From positions 350,577,991-350,641,990 of the forward strand of contig NC_134455.1 of the NCBI RefSeq assembly GCF_047948215.1: 64,000 nucleotides of DNA, in the 5' to 3' direction. The notes under the pieces were generated by a model, which searched no databases, was not told the DNA's origin, and saw only the letters and a list, made by a program, of their open reading frames with translations. The position numbers and the translations under genes were made by a program. Shown here piece after piece: positions 1 to 12,245 of this stretch; the first letter of the stretch is position 1; each line of letters starts with the position of its first letter. This stretch comes from Lycorma delicatula. Its lineage: Eukaryota; Arthropoda; Insecta; Hemiptera; Fulgoridae.

Positions 1-1183
1 ATACTACCGATCTTCCATAGATAATACTTAGTATAAGTATTAATAAGTATAAATACTTCCATATCGCATATGTAGCCAGAGTCTGTCTGTTTTTGACAAT
101 CTGCAGTTCTGTGCCTACCCGCGCATTTCAAGTAGCGGTATGGTCTCATACGGTTGTTCTTGCTACGTTCATATTGGTGGCATTGCATATGTTGGACTAC
201 CCGAGGAGATCTCCTAGGTTCTTCAAACCAAAAACTGTCGTTGATTATATTCCTCAAACCAAACACCTTTTTGTTTTTTATCCTGCAATTCTAAGTTAAC
301 AAAAAATGTAGATAGCGGTTCCTTTTTAACCCGATGGCGGGCGTTGGCAATGCTTCCAACCTTGTGCCCTTGATTTTCAATGTCCTACTTGATCACATTG
401 ATTAGAATTGAGTGGTATTAATTCTTTACCACAACCCGAAATGCTCTCTCGTCTTTTCTAGTAAAACTTTGTTCTTTGAGGTTATGCTTCAGCACTTTTT
501 AAATAACTGTTTTACATAAGAAAAAATTTAAAAAAACAAATTAAAGTTGTTTTTAGAATAAAAATTTTAAAACGCACGTCTGTAGTCGATAGTCATCTCA
601 CTGAACGAATCTGAACCATGAAAATGAACCTTTTTTAAACGACTTCATAAAATTGATGATTTTTAAATCATTCTTTTTAATAGTTTAATTTAAATCTGTC
701 AGAGTTAGTTTTAGAAATAATAATAGCTTTGATTGTTTACCATTTGATTTGACCAACGTGTTTTGCCTATATGTATGTTTAGTTGTAATTACAAGGCCGA
801 AAAAAAAATCATGTTTACGATTCTAAATGAAAGCAAGCCCTCATTATTTTTATCCTTCTAAAGAATAAATAATGAAAAAATATAAAAGTAAAGTAATTAA
901 ATAATGAAAAGTATAAATAATGAGGATTTTAAACCTTCATTATTTATACTTTTGTTATTTTCTGTTGTGATTTATTTATTATTGTTATTAGGGTATTAGT
1001 GAATCCATAGTATTTTCAGTATCGATTTATTTGTATCGAGAATAGTTGTTTTAAGATCTGCTACGATATTGAATGAATGAATTACGATAGTAAAATGTAT
1101 TAATTTATTTTGCAATTATTATTACTGTTGTTATTTATTGTTTATAAATATTTAAGAAAAAGTTTTATGATTTTTTGACAAGC
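1..1183. other. AT-rich intergenic stretch, no gene seen
   Basis: No convincing reading frame; the only sizeable one (93-299) has no family resemblance. It holds one clear hairpin: bases 907-923 pair perfectly over 17 bp with 937-953 around a short loop. Confidence 0.6.
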
Positions 1184-1617
1184 AGTATGTTCAACCATAA
1201 CCCACCGGGTTTGTCTAGTGGTGAACGCGTCTTCCCAAATCAGCTGATTTGGAAGTCGAGAGTTCCAGCGTTCAAGCCCTAGTAAAGCCAGTTACTTTTA
1301 CACGGATTTGAATACTAGATCGTGGATACCGGTGTTCTTTAGTGGTTGGGTTTCAATTAACCACACATCTCAGGAATGGCCGAACTGAGAATTTACAAGA
1401 CTACACATTATTTACACTCATACATATCATCCTGATTCATCCTCTGAAGAATTATCTAAACGGTAGTTACCGGAGGCTAAACAGGAAAAGAAAGAAGTAT
1501 GTTCAACCATGTAAATATGTTCTTTCTTTTTTCTCTTATTTGCTGGTGATGCTTCTTCTTTCTTATTGTTTATAAACATTTAAGAAAAAACATGATTTTT
1601 TGACGGGCAGTATGTTC
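1136..1617 (+). repeat. Local segmental duplication split by a SINE
   Basis: A ~55-base unit at 1136-1192 is repeated in the same orientation at 1564-1617 with a few differences. Both units carry the run ttttttgac followed by gcagtatgttc. The SINE at 1199-1495 landed just after the first unit. The duplication is seen directly; its origin is unknown. Confidence 0.75.
1199..1495 (+). mobile_element. tRNA-derived SINE, copy 1 (full length)
   Basis: Full-length SINE with a perfect 15-bp target-site duplication, agtatgttcaaccat, at 1184-1198 and 1496-1510. The head is tRNA-like: an A-box-like stretch near 1211, and a B box gttcaagcc matching GWTCRANNC near 1270. Between them is the palindrome aaatcagctgattt, where a tRNA would have its anticodon arm. 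The unrelated body ends in an A-rich tail. Known from the class: pol III transcription and mobilisation by a partner LINE. It is non-coding; the small ORF inside is chance. Confidence 0.93.
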
Positions 1618-2869
1618 GATAATGAAAGCATGTTCTCAGCTAAGAGGAACGCATACACAGACAGATACACATACAAGTGCCTTTAGTAGGATAGGACTTA
1701 AATGCAATTTTAAATAAAACTCAGTTTTTTTTTTATATTGTCCATTGTCCTTATGACAGATTACATGTGAAATTTTTAAAGAAAGTTAATAAATAATTAA
1801 AAAAGAATCGCGATATTCGTCGACCTTTGATTGTAATGTCGCAAAAAAAAACTTGTTATCCTTATGATGTAAACACAAGTTTTTTGAGAAACTGGCGTTA
1901 GGCTAGAGGTAAATACCAATTAATTAAATTGATCCATGATTTGGGTGATTTAAAAAATTACTTGTTTAAACCAACAAATTGAATCGAAGTGATTCTTTAA
2001 TTAGCTAATGAAACACGTTAATATTCCTTTTTTCATTTCATTTAATAATAATTAATATTAATACTTTTTGAAAGTTTAAATTGAATGATTTGTTCAAAAA
2101 TAATTATGAACAATTTGTTATAGAAATAAACTTTAATCAAGTCAATGTTGATAAAGTTCAATTTAAAACGATGAAATTGAAATCATAAATCAAATTCATG
2201 AAATTGCTGTTTTTGAAAAGCCCGCCAAAACCTGTTTGACATGATAGTATATTCCATTGCACGACGGTTCGGCTCGGCTCAGGAGGAACGGGACAATTTT
2301 TCGTGCGTGCTGCCGGCATTCATCGATTTATAAGACGTTGTCACGTCAAAAATATAATACAACAGTATTACGTCATATTTAAGTCACCTGGCTCCGACTT
2401 CAAAAATATTTATTTGTTGTAAATACTTTTACTTTTTTAGTAAATAAAAATATAATTATTTGTAAATTTTTTAGTACTATTATTGGTTGAAGCCGGATTT
2501 TATTTTTATTTTTTATAAATTATTTTATTATATTTTTTATTTATATTTTTATAGGTGTATTATACACCTATTCATACCATATAAGGCAAAGTATAGGTAA
2601 TTGAATCAAATTTGCATGACAAGGTTTTTGCAAATCTTGAAGTATCAGATCCTCTTTGAGCAAAAAAAAAACACAATTTTACATTAATAATATCCGAAAG
2701 GTTCTATATAGAAATTTATGTTGATTTATTTTTTAATAGATATATCTCCATACTAGATGATTAAATGAAATTAGATACGATGATTTTTGCTTGATAAATT
2801 TTAACTTTATCTCGATTAGCTAAGTGGCAGGGAAATAGAAGGACCTGATGTTCTTAAAAAGTGGGTAAT
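1511..2869. other. AT-rich intergenic stretch
   Basis: No gene or recognisable repeat. A short GC-richer island near 2255-2340 has no coding frame that I can support. Confidence 0.5.
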
Positions 2870-3287
2870 TATTTTCATATAATTTAGTGTATTTTATTAG
2901 GTAGCTAAGATAATTTCTAGTAGAGTTTGATCTTATTCAAACCTCTATAAAGTTGTAGGGCAAAAAGCCCTTTATTTTCGTTCTTGGTCTCAAAGTCGCA
3001 TTCTTATACTAATTAGATGACTCCATTAATCACTTTGTAACTTTGATCAATTTCATTCGAGAGTGAGGAATAATAAAGCATACTGCTTTCTGTTTTCTTC
3101 CGTTATTTTAATTGATATTGTCAGACTGGATTAATCGATTGTCATTAAATTGTGTACGATGACTTCTGAATATTGGTTAAGTGTGGAGATATGTTAATCA
3201 TGTGTTGCGAATCTCATAATTTTGCTCAAAGAGTAGAATATTACTTAACATAATTCTTACATACTTTAATATCGAACTTAATTTTTC
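2870..3287 (+). repeat. Rep-C copy 1
   Basis: Diverged direct repeat of 41765-42241. Shared landmarks in order are gtagctaagataa, gactggattaatcgatt (versus gaatggattaatcgatt) and caaagagtagaata. Non-coding. In both places the right edge is the site of another insertion: a SINE here, a hAT element at 42250. Confidence 0.7.
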
Positions 3288-3301
3288 TTCTTCGTTATAA
3301 C

Positions 3302-3595
3302 CTTTTTTTCCTATTTAGCCTTCGGGAACCACCGTCTGGTATTACTTTAGAGGATGAATGAAGATGATATGTGTGACTGTAAGTAAAGTGTACTCTTACA
3401 CAGTTTCAGGTCGACCATTTCTGAGATGTATGGTTAATTGAAACCCAACCGACAAAGAACACCGGTATCCACGATCTAGTATTCAAATCCCCATAAAATG
3501 TAACTGCCTTTACTAGGATTTGAATGCTGGAACTCCCGACTTTAAAATCAGCTGATTTTCAAAGACGCGTTCACCACTAGATCAACCCAGTGGGA
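3302..3595 (-). mobile_element. tRNA-derived SINE, copy 2
   Basis: Same family as copy 1, reversed. It runs from the tail near 3302 to the tRNA-like head at 3595. The target-site duplication is imperfect: ttcttcgttataac at 3288-3301 and ttcttgttataac at 3596-3608. The central palindrome near 3547 is partly decayed. Confidence 0.88.
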
Positions 3596-3608
3596 TTCTT
3601 GTTATAAC

Positions 3609-4676
3609 TTGTCTAGGGCAAAGCCCACGGTAGCCACACTTGCATAATTTCCGGATTCGCAGAAAAAATTAAATTTATATTTTATTGAATGAATAGCTGC
3701 TGCGAATATAAAATTAGGGGAACATATTATAAATTATTTCATTTATAATAATAATTCATAACAAAAAAAACTACCGTAAATCCACTTTTCCATCAAATTA
3801 AATTGAATTAGAAATGTAAAATACGACCGCAAAATGTGTATGGAATACTGTTTGCCCCTGCGAATCATTACTATGCAACCAGCTAGATCGATTTACCATC
3901 CCCGCAAAATAAACTGTAATTTAAAGTTAAAAATGGGAGGGTTTCCATTTTTTTAAAAGTATTGCATGACTTTTCCGGCTATCCTAGTCATAAGTCATTA
4001 AATACATTGTAAGCTTTTAATTTTTTGTTTTTCATTTTTAAGTTTTAGGAGTTCATACATTAAAAGTCTGAATTTTATTTTAAAAATTTTTTTAAATTTA
4101 AAAGAGAATTGTTCAAAAATATTGGATAAAATAAAATATAACTTTTATGAAAGTAGTGAAAATGATTGCTTCACATTTTTGATCCGGAATATAAGTAAGT
4201 TGCTTAAGTGAAGTTTTCTCTAAATCTAATAACCGCTTCAATAAAGGCTAATATAAGAAAAAGAAAATTTTCAAAAAACTTTTTTGCATTAGGTGCGGGG
4301 TCTATAATTTTAAAAATCTTTAGACATTTCTTGATAGCTTTATATATGAAGTATTTCATTTCAAAAGATTTTTGAAAAATATTTAAACCGAGGGGAGGTA
4401 GAGTAAAAGAACAAAAAATATTTCAATTTTAAGAGCTTCAAAATTTAAGCTTTTTGACTCAAAGATAAAATTCAAATTAAATTAAAAAAATAAAGTATAA
4501 TTTTCGTCAAACCATTCATTCCAGTGGGGGTTGATTCTCTTATTTTTAATTATTTATATATGAATTGTGGGTAACAAATTTGCTTTAATATATTTTTCTC
4601 TAAAATGCCTTTGAAGAGAATCAAAATTGGTTTTTCGCCAATATCCCTCCACGCCCTTAAAGAAGTTCGAAAAAAA
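3609..4676. other. AT-rich intergenic stretch
   Basis: No gene seen. It holds long A/T runs and diffuse, low-complexity sequence that may be old repeat. Confidence 0.5.
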
Positions 4677-5190
4677 ATCTGATGTGGACACTATATGATT
4701 TCCTTGTACGTCTATTAAATTACATAAACACATTTTTTTTTAAATGAAAAGTACATGAAATTTTATTTCATTAATAACTTATGACATTTTTTCATATTTT
4801 ATTTTTTTATTTTTATTATTGAATTATGATTTATCGTATTCTTTTTTTTAAATCAGAGGTTAATATTAATAAATTAATATTTAAATTAAAAAAAGTTAAA
4901 AAAAAAAAAGAAGGAAATGAAGTCGGATTCGAATCGATGTGCCTTTCCGTTGTAAGATCCAAATATTTCATTAATTAAATTTTATTTGGCTATAACTATG
5001 GAACCAATGAAAATAAGATATATCGTTGAACAGCTCTCAATGAGGACTGATTACTGCAATCAAGAAAAAGTCCAAAATCCAAACGTTTTTTTTGATTTTG
5101 GACTTTTTTGGATACTTTTGGTCCAGTCGATGGCAATCAAAAGGGGATACATATAACTTTACTTCGTACAAGGAAATAACAAATATTATG
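4677..5190 (-). repeat. Rep-A copy 1 (internally shortened)
   Basis: Reverse-orientation member of the family seen best at 59159-59850 and 61979-62655. It opens with gatgtggacac and closes with ttacttcgtacaaggaa. It carries the family landmarks gattcgaatcgatgtgcc (tRNA B-box-like on the minus strand), ggaaccaatgaaaa and agctctcaatgagg. About 150 bases of the 5' part are missing. Confidence 0.8.
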
Positions 5191-6421
5191 ATTAATGCTC
5201 CGTATATAGAAAAATTTTAACCAAATTTGGAGAAAATCGGCTTCGTTAATCGTGAGTTATAAGGCCAAAAGCAGTGCGATTCGCATGCTTTCGCACATAC
5301 ACATATGTTTTTTATCGAGGTGAACCAGTTGGTCTCTAAAACGTAAAGATTTGCAAAAAACCGGATACCCCATTTTTGACATGATCACCATACATGTCAA
5401 AAATTTAATTTAGCTATTCTGGCTATATACGCCGGGAAAGTAAAATGAAGTTGTTTTACTTTTTAAGCCAACATATTTTAAAACGTTGGCTGAGATTTCA
5501 AACATCCAAATACTGTATTTTTAAAGTACTCAAAATTCAAGGAAACTTTCCCCATATAAAGTTAATGGATGTACCTTTAGGTCAAATATGAAATGAATAA
5601 TCCAAAATTTCACTATATCGAAATCAACATATCGATTTGGAATTATATATACGAATATACATTCTTTTATAATATATTATTTTGCCTTATCAGGGATACC
5701 TCAACAATGGTGGTGAGTGTTATTTAAGTTTTAACTTATATATATGAACTATAATTAAAATTACATAAACGCATTATCATATAGAAGGAATCGTATATTC
5801 ACGATAACTCGATATAGGTAATAAATAATTTAATTAGTGTACTAAATTGAAAAGCTTCCTTAGTAGAATGCATTACCGATGCAATTTATAGTCATCATCT
5901 AAGTACTACACTGTTATTGGAGACCCTAAATTAAGTTAAATATGTAACTTTCACAAACAAAGGAAAAGTGTTTGTGTTTACAGGTGTATAAAGTCACATC
6001 AGTTTATATTTTAAAGTAATTATTATAAGTGAAATCAATAAATTTATTATGCAGAATACTTCGAGAATAAAACTCAACTAGTAACACGATAAAGAATTTT
6101 TTTTTTTAATTATTAGACCGATTTCTAAAATTCCTTCTCTAGTAGATGACATACGTAATCTGGCAGAATAAAAAATTTACGTATAATGAGTGTCTTATAA
6201 AAGAACGAAAGAATTTCAAGATATATTCGATAAATGAGATTAAAAGGAAAAGAAATCATGTAAACATAGATCCTAAAATGGTTAGTTTTCTAATTATAAG
6301 TATGCATAAAAAATAATGACCCAATTTCAGACAGATATACCACAACAAAAATGTGTTACGATTTAAAGTCAAATTACATACTAATAAAAAATGTTTAAAA
6401 TTTTACTTGCCTAGTTAAAAT

Positions 6422-6424
<3 letters not shown>
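5191..6424. other. AT-rich intergenic stretch
   Basis: No gene or classified repeat seen. Confidence 0.5.

Positions 6425-6463
<39 letters not shown>
6425..6463. repeat. (TA)n microsatellite
   Basis: About 19 uninterrupted TA dinucleotides. Confidence 0.97.
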
Positions 6464-6465
<2 letters not shown>

Positions 6466-6489
6466 AACTGTTAAACGAATAATATCAAG

Positions 6490-6905
6490 ACGACAGCTGA
6501 ATTATTCTGTAACGCGTTGCAAAGTCTTCTGTTATAGACGTTTCTGCAGCTGTGATCCTGATCTCCAGCTCATCCAAATCAGCACGTAATGGTGGAACAA
6601 ACATTTTGTTTCACATAACTCACAAGAAAAAATCAAAGCTTTATCTCTGGGGATCTTTGAGGCCAAGAGTGTAGTGGCAATTCTAGGGATTCTTTATTGT
6701 CCTATCTGTCGTAGATACAATATTTCATTTAGAAACCGAAGATCTGGATAATGCTAATGTGACGCGGTCCCCTTCATGCTGAAAAATAAATTCTTCAGAA
6801 TCATCATTTAGTTGTGGAAAAAACGAGTCTTGCAGCATCTCAAGATAAGAATGCCCTTTTACTGTATTTTCTTCTGTTCGGATCTAAATTTCGAACAGTT
6901 ACCCA
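6490..6905 (-). pseudogene. Tc1/mariner-superfamily transposase, C-terminal remnant
   Basis: Minus-strand translation shows family landmarks in order: YLEMLQDSFFPQL, then EEFIFQHEGDRV (where active copies have FQQDGAPPH), then FVPPLRADLDELEIRITAA near the C-terminus. It belongs to the insect group of mariner-like transposases whose tail normally ends in a VTNGAHIE-type motif. Frameshifts, a stop and loss of the N-terminal half make it dead. The second catalytic Asp lies in the changed motif (HEGD for QQDG). No inverted repeats were found. Confidence 0.82.
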
Positions 6906-7284
6906 TCTCCCGCCTGCGGAAAAGACTTCAGAGCCTCTCAATGAAAGCATGAGAGCAGGAATGGAACACCACGACTAAGGGACGATCGAGTTCCTCGATG
7001 CGGTTGCATTGTTCAATTGGCATCAGTAGTTTATTAAGGGAAAAAACTCCTACAGAGCAGCTATGGGAGGCTTCCTTCGAGAAATGGTCGGCCTTCGGCC
7101 AATAGTTCCAAGAGCTATAAATGGTGGACAGGTACTTTCTGGCATTCAGCGACCTTGGCGCAGCAGCAAATTGCTGTTCTTAGATTCAAGTTGACTCGAT
7201 AAATTTTATATTTATGATACAGTAATCATATATTATAATGTAGATGGGTGTGCCTACCCAATTTAGTTTAATATATGATAAGTG
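6906..7284. other. Unclassified stretch, somewhat GC-richer
   Basis: Readable for short stretches on the plus strand but with stops and no family I recognise. It may be eroded retroelement sequence belonging with Rep-E next to it. Confidence 0.35.
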
Positions 7285-7480
7285 AATAGCTGGACACAAA
7301 AAGCTAATGCCAAGCTTATACCGTTCACGCTATTAGGTTAGCTCTAGGAGCTAGATAGGATATTGGTCGCTTAAACTCTTTGAGACACAATAGCCCTTCG
7401 TGTCCCGACATTCGGTCTTATGCTATAGGGTGACCGAATGGGGTGGGGTGGTGGCAGAAGAAATGCCAGTAAACCAAATG
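7285..7480 (+). repeat. Rep-E copy 1
   Basis: Homologous to 25225-25432 in the same orientation. The best-conserved part is the right end, gtgaccgaatggggtggggt here versus gcgaccgaatggggtggtgg there, followed by gaaatgccag. Unclassified; it could be the 5' untranslated region of a retroelement read on the minus strand. Confidence 0.7.
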
Positions 7481-8189
7481 CCCTTTCATTGAACTTTCTT
7501 CAAAAAAAATCTAGCATAAATTTTTGTAAACGAAACCGTACAAAAACATTAATTTTTGGTAAATCTCACTCCTGTTATAAGAATTCTCAAGTTCCCTTAG
7601 GCATATATTGTGACATAAAACTTTACCATTTAAATGAAATGTTGCATTATTAAAAATTAACCGCTGGAAGAATTTATTGTCTTCCATTTCACAGAAATTT
7701 TTAATTGTTGACATGAAATTTTTAATTGTTTAACATAAAACACGCCAAACAGTCATATGATGAATTGCAAGTTCTCAGCATGGCTAGTGGACTTTTCCAG
7801 GCTTCGCTGAAAACTTGAATTTAATGTTGTACATTTTCCTCTTAAATGCGTGTTCACCCCGGACTCTTTCCCTTAAATTCGAAAATTTCTAACCTATCTC
7901 TGTTTCATTCAATTTATCTTACACCATTTTGTTTAGAATTAAATCCTCTACAAGCTTTGTAGAATTTATAAAACAAACTTATTGTACATCAAACATAAAA
8001 AACATGTTAACATAACAGTTCAAAGTAAAAACAGTCAAACCAGTTTACTGATTTTCACCCAGATTTCTCAAAACCTACCGCAGATATGGTTCTATGACCT
8101 TTTTCATTCATTTTTGCGGGTCAAACACCATAAGAGATCACTAATTCTGCGTCTTAATTAACATCCTAAAAATTTTAGAACGACCTCAT
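7481..8189. other. AT-rich intergenic stretch
   Basis: No gene seen. A near tandem repeat of gaaatttttaattgttgacat-type sequence lies near 7693-7735. Confidence 0.45.
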
Positions 8190-9165
8190 TTCATCGGGGT
8201 TGCTGAAAACGGAACGAAATTTTTCACTAACCGTAACTCGCAAACGAAACATTATAGGGCATGTATTTATTAATATATTTCATACATATATAAACGTTTT
8301 CCAAGGGGGTGAGGCTGTAGAGCAAGGTAACATAGATTTGTAGTATCTCTAGATTTCGCCAAATTAAGATCATAGTTTTCTTAAGCATATTTGTTAACAA
8401 TTAAAAATTAACAATATTTGTAAAAAAAGGTACACAAAATAGTACTGCCGTCCCAAAAAATTGTCTAAATTAGTTGCTAAGTGGGCATACTGCGTCAATA
8501 GTACTCCCTCTTACCACAATGAACGCTAATGTCGCAGACAGCCATCTTGGGATTTCCCTTTTTCCCTATGGGAAATTTTCTTTTCCCTCTTCCTCTTGGA
8601 CCGGAAAAATTTGAAATTCCACACGGTTGCCAACCAAATTATTTCTTACACTTTAAATATTAATTATATATTTTATTTTATTTAGTTAATATTTCAAAGG
8701 TTGGTAGCACTGACGTACAGCTGTTGCAGGCATCTGCTATGTTGTGACGTCACAGGTGAGCGGTAGAATTAAATAAACGAATAATATATTTAAAGTGTAA
8801 AAAAGTAACTCGTTCCAGCCGGATTTCAAACTCGATCACCCGTTTGAATCGGTACCTGGTGCGTTAAGCCTCGCGGCTACATCAGCTGCCGACCGTACAA
8901 ATGAAATTTGTTCTATGTAAGTTGTGAAATTAAGTTAGTTTACTTAGTGCCGAAAGTCGCCGCTAGTGCCACCACACCCGCGAGAATTAAGTACTGTTTG
9001 CGCGGGCGCTTTAATCATTGAATTTAATAAACGAAAAAATATTATATTTAAATAAAATTATAAATATTTTTAATTAAGTTGTGTGTGTGCGTCAGAAACA
9101 ACGCACAGTTGTCGGAACGCGGCTTTAGCCGCGTATGGGAATGTCCTACCACTGTGTTGTCAGAT
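8190..9165 (+). repeat. Rep-B copy 1
   Basis: Inverted relative to 47385-48010. The two share, in order, atagggcat, gaggctgtagagcaaggt, gtgacgtcacaggtgagcgg, a tRNA-like block gcgttaagcctcgcggctac, and a terminal hairpin cgcggctttagccgcg at 9120-9135. About 290 bases at 8425-8710 are present only here. Unclassified non-coding repeat. The tRNA-like block hints at a SINE component, possibly from a long-arm (Leu/Ser-type) tRNA. Confidence 0.72.
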
Positions 9166-9784
9166 TTTTTTTTAAAGTAAATATTTTTTTAGCAAAGATT
9201 GCACATTCATAAATACAAACACAAAATAAGTTGACATTTTTTTTATTTTTTAAATATCGGTCTACACAATTTACATTTTTGGGCGTTAGCTAATGTTCTG
9301 ACAGCCAATTTTTGTATCTCGAAGACTAATATTGACTTTTTGAGGTAGCTCCAAGAGATGGTAGATATATCTTAGAAATATGCATAGGCGTAATAAATAT
9401 TTAATAATGATGACAAGCTTAGTGTTTTATTACGGGGCTTCAGAGCAAAACAGTACGGATTAATTTTGTTACAGGTAAAATGAATTTGATCATCCTACAT
9501 AAATTAGTCATGTAATAAAACACCTATAATTTTCGCTTTTAGAGCAACAGCAATATTATCATTATGGGAATTTTATCCACGCGATCACCAATGTTGTCTA
9601 CCTAAGAAACTCACTGTAACAGTTTTAGTCCCGCTTAATGTTAAATGTTTAAAATCCATCCTGTAATAAATCTTTGAGTTACTATCTACAATTTTCAGTT
9701 CCTTTTAAATAATTATATTCAGATATTGTAATTTGAATTATAACTTGTGTTTCAAAAGGTTATGTAATATTTATTAAGTTTCAT
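9166..9784. other. AT-rich intergenic stretch
   Basis: No gene or classified repeat seen. Confidence 0.5.
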
Positions 9785-10400
9785 TTACATTGATAGATTA
9801 TACATGAAAGGAAAGAGCAACTCAAACAGTTTTACCTTTAAGTGTTCAATGTGAGCACCATTTGTCACACGGCACACACCCAGCCGAAAGGAGAGTTCAT
9901 CCCATTCTTTAATCAGCAAGTCTGGAGGAATTGATGCGACAGCTGCAGCTTCAATCCTGTACCTCAAGTCGGGTAGGTCAGCTGGTAACAGTGGCACATA
10001 CAATTGATCCTTTATAAGTCTTCAAAGAAAAAAATCGCTCGTAGTCAGATCGAGCGAACGTGGAGACCACGGCAAACAAGCCTTGTCATCTGGTCAACGG
10101 CGACCAATCAAGCAATCGAGGAGAATTTCATCCAACCAATCATGTACAGCGTTATGCCAGTGAGGAGACGTTGTTGCCAAACAAAGTTCTGCAGTTCGTA
10201 TCGCAGTTGAGGAGAGATTTCCTAGGACTATGCACAAAAGACGTTCGACAACGTCTTCGGACACACTCAGTCGTTCTGTATTCTTCCTTTTACCAATACA
10301 GCCAATGATTTCGAATTCTTTATATGATCCGTGAATTTTATTATCACCAGTCGAATCACAACGTAACTTCAAACAGAACCACGTTGAACGATTATTGCAG
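9785..10400 (-). pseudogene. Tc1/mariner-superfamily transposase, internally deleted
   Basis: Minus-strand reading shows an N-terminal helix-turn-helix linker, EIIGCIGKRKNTERLSVSED, directly followed by a late catalytic segment, TSPHWHNAVHDWLDEILL. Next come PWSPRSLDLTTSDFFL and YVPLLPADLPDLRYRIEAA, and the family tail RVTNGAHIEHL ends the protein. The third catalytic acidic residue is in SLDLTTSDFF. The segment with the first Asp and the normal linker is deleted, and a stop follows DFFL. It is therefore non-autonomous and dead. Same lineage as the remnants at 6490, 41060 and 62709. Confidence 0.87.
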
Positions 10401-10619
10401 ATTCACACGCTTTCTGTTGGGGCTCGACATTTTTTCTACTAGGGCTTTCAAGCGGAATGTACAAGAAACAGTTTATGAGCTTACATACAGCTAAAACTGT
10501 TTAAGTTTCTATATCATGTAAAAGAAGTATAAGTAATCATTGAGAAATATAACATAGCTTTAAAACCCCGACATCCATTTTAAAACACTCTGTACTATAA
10601 TAGCTTTTTTCTTTTTTTT

Positions 10620-10960
10620 TTACTTTTAAGGCCGCAAAGGAGCACTTTAGTCAAAATAATTCAAGTCTTTTTTGCCGTTTTTTTGGCCTTTAAGGTCCTT
10701 GCTTTTACTTTCTCCCAATATTTAGTCATTCTTAATGATCTTGCTTTACGATCCTCTTCTGAATAAACGCTTTTTGTATAATTAAAAGTTCTTACTTTAA
10801 AGTTGGTATTCGGATCTTTAATAACAAATTTTAATTTTTCGGACTTATTAAGTAAATCTTCGTAAGTCAAATTTAATTCTTGCATGTCTTCTTTAATTTC
10901 TTTGATCCATAATGGCGGATTTTTTAATCCTATCCTGCGGTAATCTTAACAAGTGTGCAC
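10620..10960 (-). pseudogene. Non-LTR retrotransposon C-terminal fragment (putative)
   Basis: The minus frame reads PPLWIKEIKEDMQELNLT, then a lysine-rich tail with YSEEDRKARSLRMTKYWEKV and ends KKTAKKT. The pattern (aromatic-basic W.kEi.EDm.eL..T, then EERrkAHSerMk.YW-like) resembles the extreme C-terminus of insect non-LTR reverse transcriptases. Only the tail is present; the RT core is missing and a T-rich run lies at the 3' side. Assignment rests on motif memory only. Confidence 0.5.
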
Positions 10961-11762
10961 AGAAATAATAGCTTTATTAATGAAGTAAGTAATCTGTAAG
11001 TAATTTTTCAACAGTTAAATGTAGACAAATGAAATTTACCAAATTTTGCCTTTTAAGTAGATATTTTTCAATATGAATATACTACATCCCAAATACTCAA
11101 ATGAAGAAATCCAAAAAAATTAAATGGAAAATGTAAGGGTACGGCACATCATTTTAAAGAACGTATTAGCTAAACTTTTTACGTAAAATACATCGGGCTA
11201 CGACAACTCAAACTTAAATTCCAGCGATTTAATTTGTTTTCCCAACTACTTTCAAAAGTATATCAAAACAGTGATGTTATAAAAAAAATCATTGTTAGAG
11301 AGGTAGGGGCATTTGCTAAATTTAATTTTTTTATTTTTAAATGGTAAAACCTTATTTAAGTTTGTTATACTTTGTTAACGCCCGGTATTTATTAAAAAAA
11401 ACAACAAATCAAAAAAGATAAAAATTACAGTATTTTATTTTTTTTAAAAAAAGGTATTTTTAAAAAATTTAATTTTTCGATTTAGATAAAAACACCTAAT
11501 TTTTTCAATTCAATATTTATGTACTAGTACTTCCACGATTGGGACGAATAGTTTGATGTCTTATTCATGGAAATCGATCTAACTCTTGTAAAATTAGTGA
11601 CACAAAATTCTTTAAATTTTATACCCTTCTAAATAACATTAAACATTTTAAAAACGATTCTACGTAACCATGTTAAAATTATACTTTTTTAGCTTACTGT
11701 TGTTAAAAATAAATAAAAATAATAATTAAAATAATTTAAAAAAAAAAAAATAACTAACTAAC
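10961..11762. other. AT-rich intergenic stretch
   Basis: No gene or classified repeat seen; many A/T homopolymer runs. Confidence 0.5.
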
Positions 11763-11967
11763 TCACAGCATCGATCTAATGGTAAAAACTCGTCTTCGTA
11801 AATCAGCTGATCCGAAGTGGAGAGTTCTCAGATTCGAATACTAATAAAGTATTGTTTTTATACGTATGTGAATACTAGATCATGGATACCGTTGTTCTTG
11901 TGATTGAGTGATTGAGTTTAAGTTAACCACACATCTCAGGATTGGTCGGCTTGAATTTGTTCAAAAC
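11763..11967 (+). mobile_element. tRNA-derived SINE, copy 3 (diverged, 3'-truncated)
   Basis: A recognisable head (gatctaatggt, aatcagctgat, gattcgaatac) and body (gtgaatactagat, ttaaccacacatctcagg) with many substitutions. The 3' third is missing. This is one of the older copies. Confidence 0.82.
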
Positions 11968-12245
11968 TACACATTTACTGGTATAGCAGTTACAATACAC
12001 TTAAAAGTCGCTAATGACATTAAATAAACGACTATAAATAAATGCATGCGACTATAAATAAACTACAAAAAAATTTACTTCATGATATAAACAATATCAT
12101 GAATGCAGGATTATTCCCGCTCAAAAAATATTAATCCATATTCTTTTCGGCCTACATGATCTTTTTTCCCTAAGGTTATACAATTAATCTAAATTAAACA
12201 ACATTTTATCCATTACACATTGAAGAAAACTAATTCAATTAGAAC

